Source of the DNA: Trichobilharzia regenti
Lineage: Eukaryota > Platyhelminthes > Trematoda > Strigeidida > Schistosomatidae
Assembly: GCA_944472135.2 (NCBI GenBank)
Contig: OX235262.1
Coordinates: forward strand, 53,168,440-53,232,439
Reading direction: 5' to 3'
Length of the DNA: 64,000 nucleotides
The notes under the pieces were generated by a model. The model was not told where the DNA came from. It ran no database searches and was given only the letters and a program-made list of their open reading frames with translations. The position numbers and the translations under genes are program-made. Of this stretch, positions 34,246 to 45,894 are shown piece after piece; the stretch's first letter is position 1, and the number at the start of each line of letters is the position of its first letter.

Positions 34246-35099
34246 CTTTACTCTACTGTGCATGTTAAATTTTCCTCTTTATTTCTCACTTAATACATAA
34301 AACAGATCGGTGGTCCAAACGCCAGTTCTCTCTCTTGGGCGATCCTCACAGGTAGCTTATTCTAACACTGATGACATCGTTCGAATCTGGAAAAACTTAA
34401 GTTAGTGTTATCAGCTAGTATTTTAGATATTTCTCAATAACTTTGTTTTCGTTTTTTTTGACTCTCTAAGTATGCTAGTTGTTAAGCTACGAAATGTTTT
34501 TCTTGAACTGTCAGTGAGAACTAACAGTATCCTTCATCACACGTTAAAAACATAAGGCAAAAACTTTTCCACTTTCGAGACTATTAAAGTTGTATGCAAC
34601 CACATAACCCTTATACACTATTTGTCGGCTATTTCTCAGTTTTTTGTTGCTTCATACTTGGATCTCTCAGCTACCCTACTTCGTCTCTTTAGATGTCATC
34701 TTCAGTAGTTTTTTTTTCAAATTCAACTCTTAAACCGTCAAAAAGTGTTGTTTCAGTTGCAAGGGATATCTTATCACCGGTTTTACCTCGGATAAAGTCA
34801 CATGAAATAATAACGTAGAAGGGATTCTTATTGTAAAGTTAGAAAGCAATTCATTCAATTGCTTTATTCCTGTACTTTAATAAAATCCTCAATGGTATTT
34901 GTATATATATAAGTAGATAATTGCCTAACATTACTGGAATATATATACGATATCTTACACAGACAGAATTAATGCATAGTCTCCTTCTAAGTAAGCTGAT
35001 TTTGTTTATTTTTGCAGGAGATTTCTTCTTGAAAACTGATAAATGGATGTGAGAAGTGAAAACTTTCACTTCAGGACACTTCAGTCAGTCTGTATTTAT
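34246..35099. other. No gene recognised
   Basis: AT-rich. The 72-codon minus frame at 34,851-35,069 has no motif. Possibly more PLE-derived sequence, but unproven. Confidence 0.4.
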
Positions 35100-35495
35100 G
35101 GATCAGTTGCCCTTGGAGAGGTAGTTATATTGGCAGCACAAAGTGCACACTTTCTGAACGCATCTCCGAATATTATCTGGCATGATTAGCTAGTGAAAAA
35201 TTTAAGACAATTACTAATTCAATTCATGAGCAACTGGTGAAATGAGGCTACTTAGCTCCACCAGAGTAGTCTTTTATAATTACCCACAAAGTTTCATCGA
35301 ATGACACTAGGGACGTTAGGTTTTGGCATTTATTTACAGAGGAGGGGCTTTTGATTTATCAGACTCTCTTCGCAAGAATGTTCATTCACCCTCCTTTTCT
35401 ACCATGCTGTTCACCTCCTCCTTAATCGCTTACTTTTATGAGCAATCGATTCATTATTATCACCTTTACATGCTCCTCTTTCACATCTTATTGTC
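35100..35495 (+). mobile_element. Penelope-like endonuclease fragment
   Basis: SYIGSTKCTLSERISEYYLA (from about 35,121) is homologous to ASYIGRTKRTLSKCISEHYP at 18.3 kb. The rest of both fragments runs in parallel (CTAGCTCCACCAGAGTAGTC versus GTAGCTCCATCACAGTCGTC) down to a shared 3' terminus with CGCTTACTTTTATG and ATTATTATCACCTTTACATG. Here only the right terminal arm is present and no left inverted arm was found. Confidence 0.75.
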
Positions 35496-36239
35496 TTCAT
35501 AGTTGTCATGTGAACACTCAGCTACTTTCTCATTCACAGAAAACTTTAACCTCCAAAATTTCGAATAGTTTCGTCCATTATCCTAGAATCCACCTCTGGG
35601 TAGTTATATTAATGATTTTAACTCCCGTATTACCTAATAATAGATTACTTCAAGCTTTTGTTTAATAAAGATACGATTATGCAGCCTCTCGTGCAGATAA
35701 CTTCTTAGGTAAAGTTAGGTTTCTTTTCTGCATTGTCCCTTGTTTTCTTAACGTAGAAAAACTAATTCGAAAAGTAAATAATCACTGTGAGGGAATAACA
35801 ATTATATGCCGGGTGAATGTGTATTGATCACTTATCTAAGACAAGAGAATTCTTTAGCAAGTAATTCTTATATTGCATTTCAGTGTAACGTACTAATACA
35901 TAATTAGTCACTAGAAGTTATATAACTCAATATTTTAGCTAGGTCAGACGTTTACTAGACCAGTTATTAGGTTGAAATTCCCGGAAACAAAAAAATAATT
36001 CATAATAATGGCAAAGTAGCATATTGCTGCGTGTGACTTACCTATTTCGGAAGAAACCAACTTCGGTAAAGACATTGACGATCTTCCCATCTCACTACCA
36101 GTCACGTCGGGATCTGGCTGTTCAGAACCTAATAGCGATTTATCAAGTATCAATTTAAGCTAAATGGTTTTACCTAAAACCCCTCTAAATGTCGGACAAT
36201 TAACTTCATTTTAAGGCATAGACGTGATCAGCAAGAACT
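35496..36239. other. No gene recognised
   Basis: AT-rich. The frames at 35,438-35,665 (+) and 35,944-36,153 (-) carry no motif. Confidence 0.42.
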
Positions 36240-37022
36240 GCTCCATTCACATGATGCTTGTAGGAAATAGATCAAGCATAAAATACCTTGGAATAGTTCT
36301 ATCCTCCAGTCTTTCTTCATCATCTTGCTGACTTATAAAAAATGTTCCATCTAGCCTACTTCATGAAGTGATCACTCAACCTCTGCTTTTGGAGTTTATT
36401 GACTCTTGCATCTTACCTATAGTACTTTACTGCTTCCCTTTATTCTTTTGTAAGCTACTGAATAAGGACTGTGTCATATTGCGCAATGGTTGTCAGTATC
36501 GTAAGTGGTGTGCCACTAAGTCGTCTCTCTGCTATCTTAATCAACAGACACCTGAATCTGTGGGAGAAATAGTTCTTATCCAAATAGTTTGACTCTCAGC
36601 TTCGTCAAGTATCTCATCGGGTAGAGGATTAGAAGTCATTACAAAAGATTATGTGTTCGTACAAACAAGCACAGAAGCTCAGCAATACCCTTTTTGGTAC
36701 GTATTCTACGTTATGGATATAATGTTAAGCGATAAACGTACGACTTACTATGTTAATAGCAAAATAACTGCCCCTTTTATTCTTTATTCTATATAACCTA
36801 TGATGATAGTATTTCAATTAAATTATAATTCTGGCCACTAACACAAGTGTCATTACAAATACCAAAAAAGCTGCTATTATCATAACTATTATTTTCATTT
36901 TTGGTTTTGCTGTTGTCGAGTAAATTGTTTTCAATATTGCAGCTTATGCTGAGAATTCCAAAACTCACTGTAATTACTGTTTTGGAATAAAGTAAATTAT
37001 TATTATTATCATTACTATTACT
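36240..37022 (+). mobile_element. CR1/jockey-like LINE, C-terminal end and 3' UTR
   Basis: IKYLGIVLSSSLSSSSC and VITQPLLLEFIDSCILPIVL, then LYCFPLFFCKLLNKDCVILR, match the minus LINE at 43.3-46.7 kb (KYFGLIISSDLSWSSH, ITQTLLLQFVNSRILPILLY, PGLLKKDYVMLRR). The 3' UTR ends CTGAGAATTCC...CTGTTTTGGAATAAAGTAAATTATT followed by an ATT-rich tail, as does the 43.3 kb copy. The element is 5'-truncated. Confidence 0.82.
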
Positions 37023-37120
37023 AAAAAACTTGAATACTCATACATTGGAATAAGGAAGTCAGATAAAAGTGCAACAACTACTTCATATCTCCAAATTATC
37101 TCTATCTCTTCAACAAACCT

Positions 37121-37318
37121 GTGCGTCGGTGGCACAGTGGTTAGGACTCTCGCTGACCATGCACATGGTCCGGGGTTCGAGCCCCCTCCGATGTACACCT
37201 GATATCTATGGTCGGCCTGAAAAATTTGGGCTACCGATATCTATGCTGAAAATTCCACACTTGTACCAAAAAAAATACAGTGTGGAATCAAGCTGTAATA
37301 AAAAATAAAATAAATAAA
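37121..37318 (+). mobile_element. SINE-B copy
   Basis: Full-length family B with perfect A box TGGCACAGTGG (37,130-37,140) and B box GGTTCGAGCCC (37,174-37,184). The body GATATCTATGGTCGGCC through AATCAAGCTGTAAT is well kept, with an A-rich AAATAAATAAA tail. It lies about 100 bp after the tail of a LINE. It is one of the least diverged SINE-B copies here and a single insertion, not paired. Confidence 0.93.
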
Positions 37319-37699
37319 CTGTCTATTATTTTTTTCTGAGATTATTTCATTTCCAGATCACATGTTGGAAAAAAAGATGAGTTAATCTGGATAAAGTTCG
37401 CCTGTAATTTCAATTAATTTCATTGATACAACATGTGATTTATTGATGACTTTGAGATGATAAATGATTTCATTGTTTAGACTGAGTTTCAGAATAAGCG
37501 AGAATTTTGAAAGAGGTTCAGAGAAGTGAAAAATAACCGTCTATAACGAGAAGCCTCTTAATATTTGCGAGAAAATGTCTCACTTAACTGATAGATAAAA
37601 ATACTCAACGTATTTTATCATTTTTCATACACCTAAAAATATATTTCATATTGAGATAAAATATTATGTAAAATAAAATAGTCTGAAAGTAAATCATAT
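37319..37699. other. No gene recognised
   Basis: AT-rich spacer between a SINE-B and the 3' end of a PLE. Confidence 0.45.
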
Positions 37700-38490
37700 C
37701 AGTTTGTTTATTAGATATATTGAAAAGAACAAGAAGTTCAGTAAAGATATCTTTTCGGTGATTTATCACACTATGAAACAGTATTATTTACTTGAAGATT
37801 TTTCGAACACTACTTATTGTTCATAATCACATCAATTATAAGCAAATGACTTCAAAACTTGAGATTTATAGTTTCCTTTATTCTTTCCTATTCGGCGTAG
37901 GCATAGTGGAGTCTTCCAGATATCTGGAAAAGGTGTTGAATCGTTCCTATTACACGTGTATGCAGCCGATTCGATTAATGAAGCTTCCGTTATCCATCTT
38001 TCCCTCCATCCACCCTGTTACATTAGATTTTAACACTGTCATCTTATCCAATCCTATTGTATGGCTGTGTGTAATTCCATGAAGTGCTATATAGCTGAAC
38101 CATTCTCCAGATTTCTTATCTTATTTGAGTCAACTAATCCAAATGTTTCTAGGTCTTTATGTCCGACTAGTCTGATTGCAACTGTTCTACTACTTTAACC
38201 TATGTATTTGACCTGACAGTCATTCCAACATGGTATTAGATAAACTAAATTGTTTTGTTTTAAAGGCTCCACAGATATTATTATAACTATCACTATCACT
38301 ACTGTCATTATTTATTTTATTTTTACATTTCCCTACATACGTTCGTACTAATTTATCAGGGTAGTAATTAAGTCTCAAAGCTTCCCTTATTCCTGTCTTA
38401 GATATTCCCTGGTACTTCTTAGCTTTTGTGGTCTATTACCTAAAGATTTCATCAATTCTATTTTCACTGACATAGGATGGGATGATCGGA
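37700..38490 (-). mobile_element. Penelope-like endonuclease and 3' end
   Basis: On the minus strand NNLVYLIPC, then QVKYIG*SSRTVAIRLVGHK (GIY-YIG start at about 38,185-38,211, with an in-frame stop), then SAIALHGITHSHTIGLDKMT and GWMEGKMDNGSFINRI. It parallels the remnant at 25.4-25.65 kb. At 37,795-37,840 it reaches the terminus motif TTTTTCGAACACTACTTATTGTTCATAATCACATC seen at other PLE ends. No RT was detected upstream. Confidence 0.72.
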
Positions 38491-40014
38491 AGTCCAGATA
38501 TCTGTTTGAATGTGTGGGTTTCCTTTTAAAGCTACAATCTCACATTGCAGGCTATCTTGCTGAACTTTTCACTGGATCTCTGAGATCTGTAGTTATTTAT
38601 AAGTAAATCTCAAGTATTTTGTAACAGTTTCTGCCTTCATTGGTACTATTCAGTCGTAATACATATTTATAAATTTAATTCTACTTTTATTGTTCACATC
38701 AGTAAACTTATGAATAAATGTGTTGACAGATTACCAATCAGGTTTGAACTATTGAGACAAGAAAAAAATCAAGCTTTTGAGTGGGTGAATGTTTACAAAG
38801 TTAAACTATGTATAAAATAGCATCATTTCAAGTTATCGTATTCTGTTAGGTGAACATAAATATAAAGATAAATAGTACAAAATAAACTAAGATAAATAGT
38901 AGTGGAATAAAGAATGAACACAAATGTGCCTCAATGAGAACGATTCTGAGAGACATCACCAACAGTCATGATCCATTGTTTCTTATTCTGTTGAGGGCTT
39001 CAGCCAGATAGTTCAAGCATACCTCCACACTTTCTCTTATTTCATATTGTGTTATATTGTTTTTAAATATGTTACTGGTATTTATTTTTCACAGAATTCA
39101 TAAAAAAATGAAAAAATTTATTTGGACTATTGAATTACCATAAAAAATGTGTTACAGGATAAACATTTATTATTCAAGAAATGTTTGATGAATGCACACT
39201 ACGTTTTTGTGATAAATTCCTCTCACAACTAATAGTTGGGTATGTAATTTTGCTTCAAAACTACAGACATTAAGTAAGTGGGTAAATGATTTGGAAAGAT
39301 AATTTCATCAAGTATATTTTTTCCATGCTCACGTGTTCAGTAGCTACAAAATTTCATTGAAAAGAGTTGTGAACGTTTTTTGCTTGAGCCACACTAAAAT
39401 TATTACTCAACTAAAACAAACTTTCCTTCTTAAATAGAGACAAAAAGACAATCGTTTCAGACTATTCCAAAAAAGTTATATTAATATTTTTTGAACTCTA
39501 AATTTTTGAAAACAAAACCCCAACAATGAATAATCAGACATTTCTCTCTGCAGACTTGCCCTCCTGAAATTTCATTCTATGCCAGTTGGGAGTTTACTTT
39601 TACTTGCTGTCCGGATTTTCTTCTCTTTTGTGTTTCATGCAATTACTTCATTCATTTGTTTCGCTTTCTTCATTGTCAAGTGAATAATTGTACTCCTGCT
39701 AAGAATAATATTATGTTAACACATATATGTATACATAAACCTGATTACTATACAGTGACTTCTTCTCTTTTACTGCTGAAGATAAATCGTCTTGTTGTGA
39801 AAAATTTTTTGCTCACTTTTCATCTTGCTACAGAATAAAAGTCAGTCTAAACGAAGAATATTCTTTGCGATAGTTTCTCTTCGAGTTCTTACAATTATAA
39901 AGCATAATATTCGTTGACGTTAAAATAACGGCCAGTTATGCTGGGCTAACAGATTATTCACGTGATATCAGAATAAATAGTATTTGCGTGACAAAAGTAC
40001 TAGGCTGAATTCAA
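38491..40014. other. No gene recognised
   Basis: AT-rich DNA without repeat heads or RT motifs. The 60-codon plus frame at 39,656-39,838 is unremarkable. Confidence 0.45.
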
Positions 40015-40390
40015 TTACAAAATATTTTGAAATAGGAGACGATGGCGTTGATTGGTCATTATAGATTCCAAGAACGTGGGGTAGGAAAACGTAACAATGC
40101 AGCCCACGACTTCGAAAAGTGTCAGGTGAGGGTCTAGTACAAAGTTCTGTGTATTAATAAAGGCATAGTAAGACTTCAATGAGGGCTTCATCATGAAATA
40201 ACCACTAATAATTAGTCCGAATAGTATAAATAGAAAATTCGATAATATTGAATGTTTGGATGAAGGGCATAAATTACAACGAACAATAGTAATCCCAATA
40301 ATAAGCAAAGCAAAAACCAAGAGGGATAAGAGGAAAAGACACCAATGGTGAGACAAAGAAACATTAATCCAAGTTCGGTCACGATGAAAA
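40015..40390 (+). repeat. Dispersed repeat shared with the 31.9-32.1 kb PLE
   Basis: CATCATGAAATAACCACTAA and GAATAGTATAAATAGAAAATTCG, GATAATATTGAATG match, with about 80 percent identity by eye, the minus-strand sequence following the EGVAMG segment of the PLE at 31.86-33.17 kb. The 113-codon minus frame here and the 120-codon plus frame at 31,880-32,242 are the equivalent antisense strand, which explains their shared hydrophobic composition. No PLE motif is legible here, so the link to PLEs is by position only. Confidence 0.42.
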
Positions 40391-41424
40391 CAACGTCAGA
40401 ACCTCTTCATTTTGGATACAAAGTCTCAGTTCAGTCAATCTTGTTCCAATAGCTTCAGCTATGCGCAAGAGATGTAAGCGAACTGTATGTGATAAGCGAT
40501 ATCTAGTATCGACCAAGTATGGTAGAATCGAGCTTTTTATGAATTTACTTTACTTTCGCCCTTGCTGAACTAAGCTGGTAAATTTTCTCGAAACTATAGA
40601 CAAACCTAACTAATCGTACTCCTGATATAGCCTGAACCACAGGAGCAGTGGCAATGATTTACGCATGAAGAAGAGATAAGTTTGGATAATAGATCTTTCA
40701 TTTGATGGATGAACATTGGATGGCTACTGAAGATGTGCAGCGTAGAAAGTTTTAATTATCGCCCTGGTTAAACGTTGCGATAGTATCTCTGCAGACGTAT
40801 CTCCCCGGAACTGTTGACGTAAAATTAACGCTGTTTCTCGACCATTGCCAGTTTATGTCTACGACTATTGTAAGTTATGTTGGCTGTTGGCGGTTTTCGC
40901 TTAGAATATCCCGGATGACCTGTAACGAAAATAATTATTATATTTTGTAATTGTAAAAACCTGAAGAAAAATTACTGTGAAGAATACTCTTCGTTCAGAT
41001 TGACTTTTAAATCATGATATAGGAATAGTTCACACTTTTCAATCTCACTACAGAATAGTTTACATGGAGAAGACTTGAATACAAAAAGGGATGTTTCCTT
41101 TTATTAAATTTAGATGATGTGATGACTGAAGCAAGTAGGAGTAAACAATCAATAAGTTTCAGAGAAGTCGTTTTCGAAATCATTTAAATCATTTCGTTGG
41201 TTTATCTCGCTGCAAACAAATTCTGTGTTCCTGGTGATTCATTAATTACTAGTAAGTATGCTTCAATAGCTGTTTAAGGTTAACTTGATATTTGGGCATA
41301 TGTGATTAGAAAATGGAAATTATCTAAAAATATCTGTATTTTCGCGATACATTTTAAAGAATCTGATCAAACATTTAATTGTAAAGTCGATGAAAAAACA
41401 TATCTTGTAGTTTGACTTTTTGAA
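40391..41424. other. No gene recognised
   Basis: AT-rich, no motif or repeat assigned. Confidence 0.45.
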
Positions 41425-41553
41425 GGATTTCGTCATGAGCTGACATCAGTTAGATAACACAACTGGTACATCTGTTTCGTCCTGATTTAGAACTCTTAAC
41501 GGAACATACCCACCGAGGTTCAAAATCAGAACCTTCCGGTTACAAGACAAGCT
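41425..41553 (-). mobile_element. SINE-A fragment, left arm of a head-to-head pair
   Basis: Minus-strand family A: 3' segment (CGTCATGAGCTGACATCAGTTAG on the plus strand is 23 bases; the key part is GAGCTGACATCAG), hammerhead remnant (TGTTTCGTCCTGATTTAGAA), and the 3' half of the tRNA-like head (AGAACCTTCCGGTTACAAGA). It breaks at GACAAGCTC, where the plus copy begins. Confidence 0.8.
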
Positions 41554-41745
41554 CCTCATCCAGTGGCATAATGGTCCATGAGCTCACCCTGTAACCAGAA
41601 GGTCATGGGTTTGAACTCTGGCGGCCTGTGCCTACCGATGAAGAGCATTAAACCAGGACGAAACAGCTCTTCAATACTCACAGGATTTCCAGTGGTTTTC
41701 TAACAGATGCTAGCTCATGATGAAATATTTCGACCAATCAAGAAA
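41554..41745 (+). mobile_element. SINE-A fragment, right arm of a head-to-head pair
   Basis: Plus-strand family A beginning inside the tRNA-like head: CCAGTGGCATAATGG (A box), GTAACCAGAAGGTCATGGGT, TTTGAACTCTGG (B-box region), hammerhead remnant 41,626-41,682 (CGATGA core piece, CAGGACGAAACAGC), and the 3' segment TTTCCAGTGGTTTTCTAACAG. The two heads join directly, so each has lost its 5' body. Confidence 0.82.
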
Positions 41746-41859
41746 ACTACAAAAACCAATACTTAAAAATGTATTCTAATTGTTTTTCATTTGCTTTTCC
41801 TTGAAAGAAAGAATCATTATTAATATTATTAGAAAGAATTATTAATATTTTGTACTGAC

Positions 41860-42900
41860 AACGTCCATTTGACGTTTGAAGGTGAGCCCTTTCGATACGT
41901 AGATGATGTTACTAAGCGTCGACCATTAGCACCTTTGTTATGTATGTCCTATGTCGAAAATTGTCCCTTGTTTTAATTTCTAAAGCGCCCTTTTATAGGA
42001 GATATGTAGATGATATTATTTTGATATGTGATGATCATGAAGATGCGAGTCATCTATTGGACAGACTTAACTCCGTACAGAATCGCATAAGACTAACATG
42101 CGAGTAAGCAAATCTCAACCAGCTTGCATTCTTAGACACACTTCTGAGTTGGAGAAACGATAGTCCAATAAAACGATCAATTTACAAAAAGCCTACTTGG
42201 ACAGGGCAATACTTAAATTTTCACAGCTTCTGTCCCCTACAGTATAAGAGAGGCTTAGTTAAATGTTTATTTAAGAGGTTTCAGTGTATTGGCACAGGTG
42301 ATAATAAATAGAAGGAAAACAAAATACTGATGAATACTCTTGTTGGAAGCGGATATCCTTTCAAATTTTTAAACAGGTGTAGAAGTCGTTTAGTCTTAAA
42401 ACCTACAATCTGTTACGCCGATAAGAAAAATGTCTTCATCAAATCACCATGAAATGGGTGAATAAATAGTAGGATTTTGAGACAGAGATTAAACATAGTC
42501 ATCTGTAGGACCTATATGCAGCTCGTCCTGTAGTTATGGAAAAAGCCAAAAGTATGATCCCCTACAAACCTCAAAAGTGCACAAGCGATTATATCACATC
42601 CCATACTATCCACCAATTTACTTGTCTGTGGACACACATGCATAGGGAGGAGTAATGTCACTTTGCATTTAAGGGTGCGAGAGCATATTCCGAAATGGTT
42701 AGAAAGACTGATGAACTTTAGAAAATCCATAAATGCAGGTGGCAGACAACTGACTTCGTCTGCAGCCAAACATCTAGTAGACATGAACCATAAGATTGAT
42801 GTGAATACAGCTTTAAAAGCTATAAATGTTCAAGGGTGCCTGGTGAAATATGCTAAGGCTATAGCTATTAATGGACTTAATCCCCTTCCATGTATATAAA
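41860..42900 (+). mobile_element. Penelope-like element RT palm, thumb and endonuclease tail
   Basis: The plus strand reads RPLAPLL and SYVENCPLF, then RRYVDDIILICDDHEDASHL with YVDD at 42,003-42,014, NQLAFLDTLLSW, IYKKPTWTGQYLNF, QYKRGLVKCLFKR, ILMNTLVGSGYPFKFLNRC, and after decayed sequence REHIPKWLERLMNF, SSAAKHLVDMNHKIDVNTAL. So palm, thumb and the HIPKWL part of the endonuclease remain in order, while the GIY-YIG start is lost. It is the same type as the PLE at 54.2-55.6 kb. Stops and frameshifts throughout. Confidence 0.85.
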
Positions 42901-43305
42901 AAAACAATTTATTATTACTCTTTACCTACCTTTGTAATCCTTATCTTATGTTGTTTTAATTATTCTTTTTATACTTAAAAGCGTGTTTTAACTATGTATG
43001 CTTTATTTGCCCTCTATTTTTCATATAAATTGACTTGACAAGCAAATGTAAGATCTGATTCTTCGAAATGTATCGCATGAATATATCACATTTATCATAG
43101 CTTTTTACCAATTTTAATCACCATTGTATTCCACTATTCATACAAGTTCACAAATTTATTCATACTGTGAGTCTGTTTCAGATTGTATAAACTATAAAGT
43201 ATTACTAAAGTGATGCAATCTGAGTAGTACTTTAGGGCAAAACAAACATAAATCTTTCATCCTGAAGTGTAGCAGTGATGATTTCTGAGAAATTGGTATA
43301 AGAAT
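42901..43305. other. No gene recognised
   Basis: AT-rich spacer between a PLE and the 3' end of the LINE on the opposite strand. Confidence 0.45.
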
Positions 43306-43849
43306 AATTTACTTTATTCCAAAAACAGTACTTATAATACAGAATGGAATTCTCAGCATTAGTCACAATATTGCATCTGGTTTACTTCAAATATAAATAA
43401 AATTTAAATTTAAAATAAAAGTAACCAGAGGAATTTGTCCTCGTTTATTATATAAAGTCAAAAATATTCTAAGCACGAATTGAGATCATTAAATGTAATA
43501 ATAATAACAGTGAGTTTGTTTCAAACAGTATTGTCGATTCAGTTTGGACATTTTAGCCTGTTATTATAGAGTATTGAATCTAATGTTCTGTTGATGTAGT
43601 ATAGTGAGGGGAAATACAAGATTAACAGTGGTAACACAGCTAAAACGGTGTTCGCACTTATGAAAAATAAATAAATAAAAACAAAAAATTGAGAGGATTA
43701 TAAATATAAGGAATACAATAACAATAAAGTTTTGGTGCTGTAAAGGTGGAATATATGGTTTATTTAGTAGTGCAAAGAAGGTTAGTTAGATCATGCCTAA
43801 CACCACGCCTAACACAAGTACGTGCTAAAAATGATATAGTGAAATGTTT

Positions 43850-44865
43850 TTACATAGACGTACGTGCGTAAATTCTTCTAAAAAGACTTCTTGTTTTACC
43901 TGAGGAGACACAAGGCTGGAGCTGCAGGTAGAGTGGGTGCTCAGAGTCTGACGAGATTCCTTTAGCAAATTTGTTACATGACATCAAGTGCCTATCCGCG
44001 ACAATGTCAACAATATGGCCCAATGGGATACCACTCGTCCTAGTGACAGTCTTCAGAGTTCTACGAAGCATGACATAGTCTTTTTTAAGCAATCCAGGAA
44101 AGAATAAGGGTGAACAGTAAAGAAGAATAGGTAAAATACGCGAGTTAACAAACTGTAAGAGGAGGGTTTGGGTTATGGCTGAGTGCCTTAACTTCTTAAT
44201 ATAAAAAGTTAGACGAAATATTCTTTTAGAAATCGCTAAGACATGGGAAGACCAGGATAGGTCAGAAGAAATAATTAATCCAAAATACTTAACTTCAGAC
44301 TTGATTTCTATATCAGTGTCATCAATTTTGCAAGGGTTATAGGAACCAACAGCTTCATTTAACTTTCGTTTACATCGGAAACTGAAATTAACAGTCTGGC
44401 ATTTGGTAGGATTTAGTTTAAGGCTGTTACACAAAGACCATTTGCTTATTCCCGATAAAAAGCTGTTCATCTTAGCGCAGTCAAGCTGGGAGTTGACAGA
44501 CGTTGAAGTAGTTAGATCATCTACATACTTAACAATGTTCATTTCATCAGAGTGAGGCAAGTCATGCAAGAAGAAAGCAAACAGAAAAAGAGAAGGGACA
44601 GCGCCTTGAGGGACACCAGCCTCAGTAAGCAGTGAAGTCGACGACTTTCCCTGACATACAGTGTACTGCTCTCTTCATAAGAAATAAGAATGCAGCAATT
44701 TGACAACCCAACAGTCAGTCTGAGTTTCAGCATGCTTGTCTAACAAAATGTCCCTAGGTACTGAGTCGAAAGCAGATGTGTAATCTAGGAAGGTGCAGCG
44801 AACAAATTTAGCCCCCTTGTCTAAGCTGGAGACAATGTTATGGTACAAGACCAATTGCGTCTAAA
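43850..44865 (-). pseudogene. LINE reverse transcriptase, palm to C-terminus
   Basis: FLDYTSAFDSVPRDILLDK (palm motif A with Asp), GVPQGAVPSLFLFAFFLHDL (motif B), KYVDDLTTSTSV with the catalytic YVDD at 44,516-44,527, SLCNSLKLNPTKCQ (motif D), KYFGLIISSDLSWSSHVLAI (motif E/thumb) and the C-terminal LKKDYVMLRRTLKT, GIPLGHIVDIVADRH. A 239-codon frame is open from 44,569 to the natural stop near 43,850. A stop separates it from the motif A/B part upstream. The catalytic residues are intact, so the decay is moderate. Confidence 0.85.
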
Positions 44866-44877
44866 GTACTTCTGCTC

Positions 44878-44982
44878 GAAATATTACCAATAACAAAACT
44901 TATCATTGTGTGTAAACTATTCAAATATAATTATACTTTATTTAATCTAATCCACAATGCTCAAACTTTTTACTGATATTAA
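44878..44982 (+). mobile_element. Short PLE-terminus insertion with 11-bp target-site duplication
   Basis: 105 bp reading GAAATATTACCAATAACAAA...CTTTTTACTGATATTAA, flanked by the direct repeat TACTTCTGCTC (44,867-44,877 and 44,983-44,993). It is the same sequence, on the plus strand, as the 3' terminus of the PLE at 33.54-33.65 kb (minus strand). The interrupted LINE reads FAYKQSRSTLDAIGLV when the insert plus one repeat is removed, so the event is a clean insertion. Confidence 0.88.
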
Positions 44983-44993
44983 TACTTCTGCTC

Positions 44994-45290
44994 TGTTTAT
45001 AAGCGAATTGTTTGAGATCGTTAAAGGCTTTAAGTGAAGGCTGAAAATTAAGTAAGAGTAATTTTTCCATAGCTTTTAGAAAAGGAAACATAATAGCAAC
45101 AGGTCTAAATTTAAATCATGTTCCAGTAAACGACTTAGGGATAGGTACAATTTTGATGTCCTTCCAAACGGCTGGCACAACATTTCTGGAAAAAGATTTG
45201 TTAAATATGTCCATGAGAGGATAACACAGGATGTCTGCACATTTTTTAAGAATAACACTAGGCACACCGTCTGGGCCCAGGCTACAAGAA
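44994..45290 (-). pseudogene. LINE reverse transcriptase, fingers
   Basis: LGPDGVPSVILKKCADILCY, DIFNKSFSRNVVPAVWKDI, KIVPIPKSFTG and, after a stop, FRPVAIMFPFLKAMEKLLLL are the standard fingers motifs of CR1/jockey RTs. FAYKQSRSTLDAIGLV continues across the 44.88 kb insertion, whose removal restores the reading of that block. Confidence 0.82.
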
Positions 45291-45294
45291 GGGT

Positions 45295-45890
45295 TCAGAG
45301 TCTGGAGACATTTTTGGACATCATTTGTACTGAACCAGGGAAGCAGGTTTCATTAACACTTGTAGCAGTAGAAAGTTCGGCATTTGTGGGAGAATATAAG
45401 AAAGACTTGTTTAGTGTGTAAACATCAAAGGAATAAGGAATACTATTCATCTGCTTACCACCATTAATTTCTTTGAAAAGTTTCCACATATTAGACGCAT
45501 TTTTACAGGATATAAACTTTTGGTTGTAAATTGAATTCAACCTGTGCATTTCAGATTTTATTAGGATGTTAATTCTTTTCAAACCAGTATTGTCCTTCAT
45601 TTTATATAGCTTTTCTTTTTGTCTGCGAAGCATTCTAAGTTGAGGGGAAGAGAAACGGTCAAATCTGAAGAGCGTTTCTCTGGGACAACAGGTGTCAAGA
45701 CAAAATTTGAGATAACTTGTAATATTAGAGATTGTGTCATCAAGAGAGTCTTCATTAAACAGGTCCAACCTTGTGTCTTTGAGCATGCCCCTAAGATACT
45801 GAACATTCTCTTTAGAGTACAAACATTTACAGTTTTCTTGGTGAGGTGTGAAAAATTTCTTTTGTGTAACTTTCCATAAATTTTAGGTAA
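45295..45890 (-). pseudogene. LINE linker between endonuclease and RT
   Basis: A 175-codon frame: SKENVQYLRGMLKDTRLDLF, EDSLDDTISNITSYLKFCLD, the basic RMLRRQKEKLYKMKD, and ASNMWKLFKEINGG are typical of the poorly conserved EN-RT linker. The copy at 61.8-62.0 kb has EDSLDDTISNITCYLKS. One frame change separates it from the endonuclease end. Confidence 0.78.
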
Positions 45891-45894
45891 AACC

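Noticed and set aside
40015..40356. 113-codon hydrophobic minus-strand frame, looking like a membrane protein
   Set aside because: It is the antisense of a repeat also present at 31.9-32.1 kb, where the corresponding antisense frame is hydrophobic too; the composition follows from A/T-rich purine strands.
45619..45879. 86-codon plus-strand frame
   Set aside because: Antisense to the LINE linker on the minus strand.
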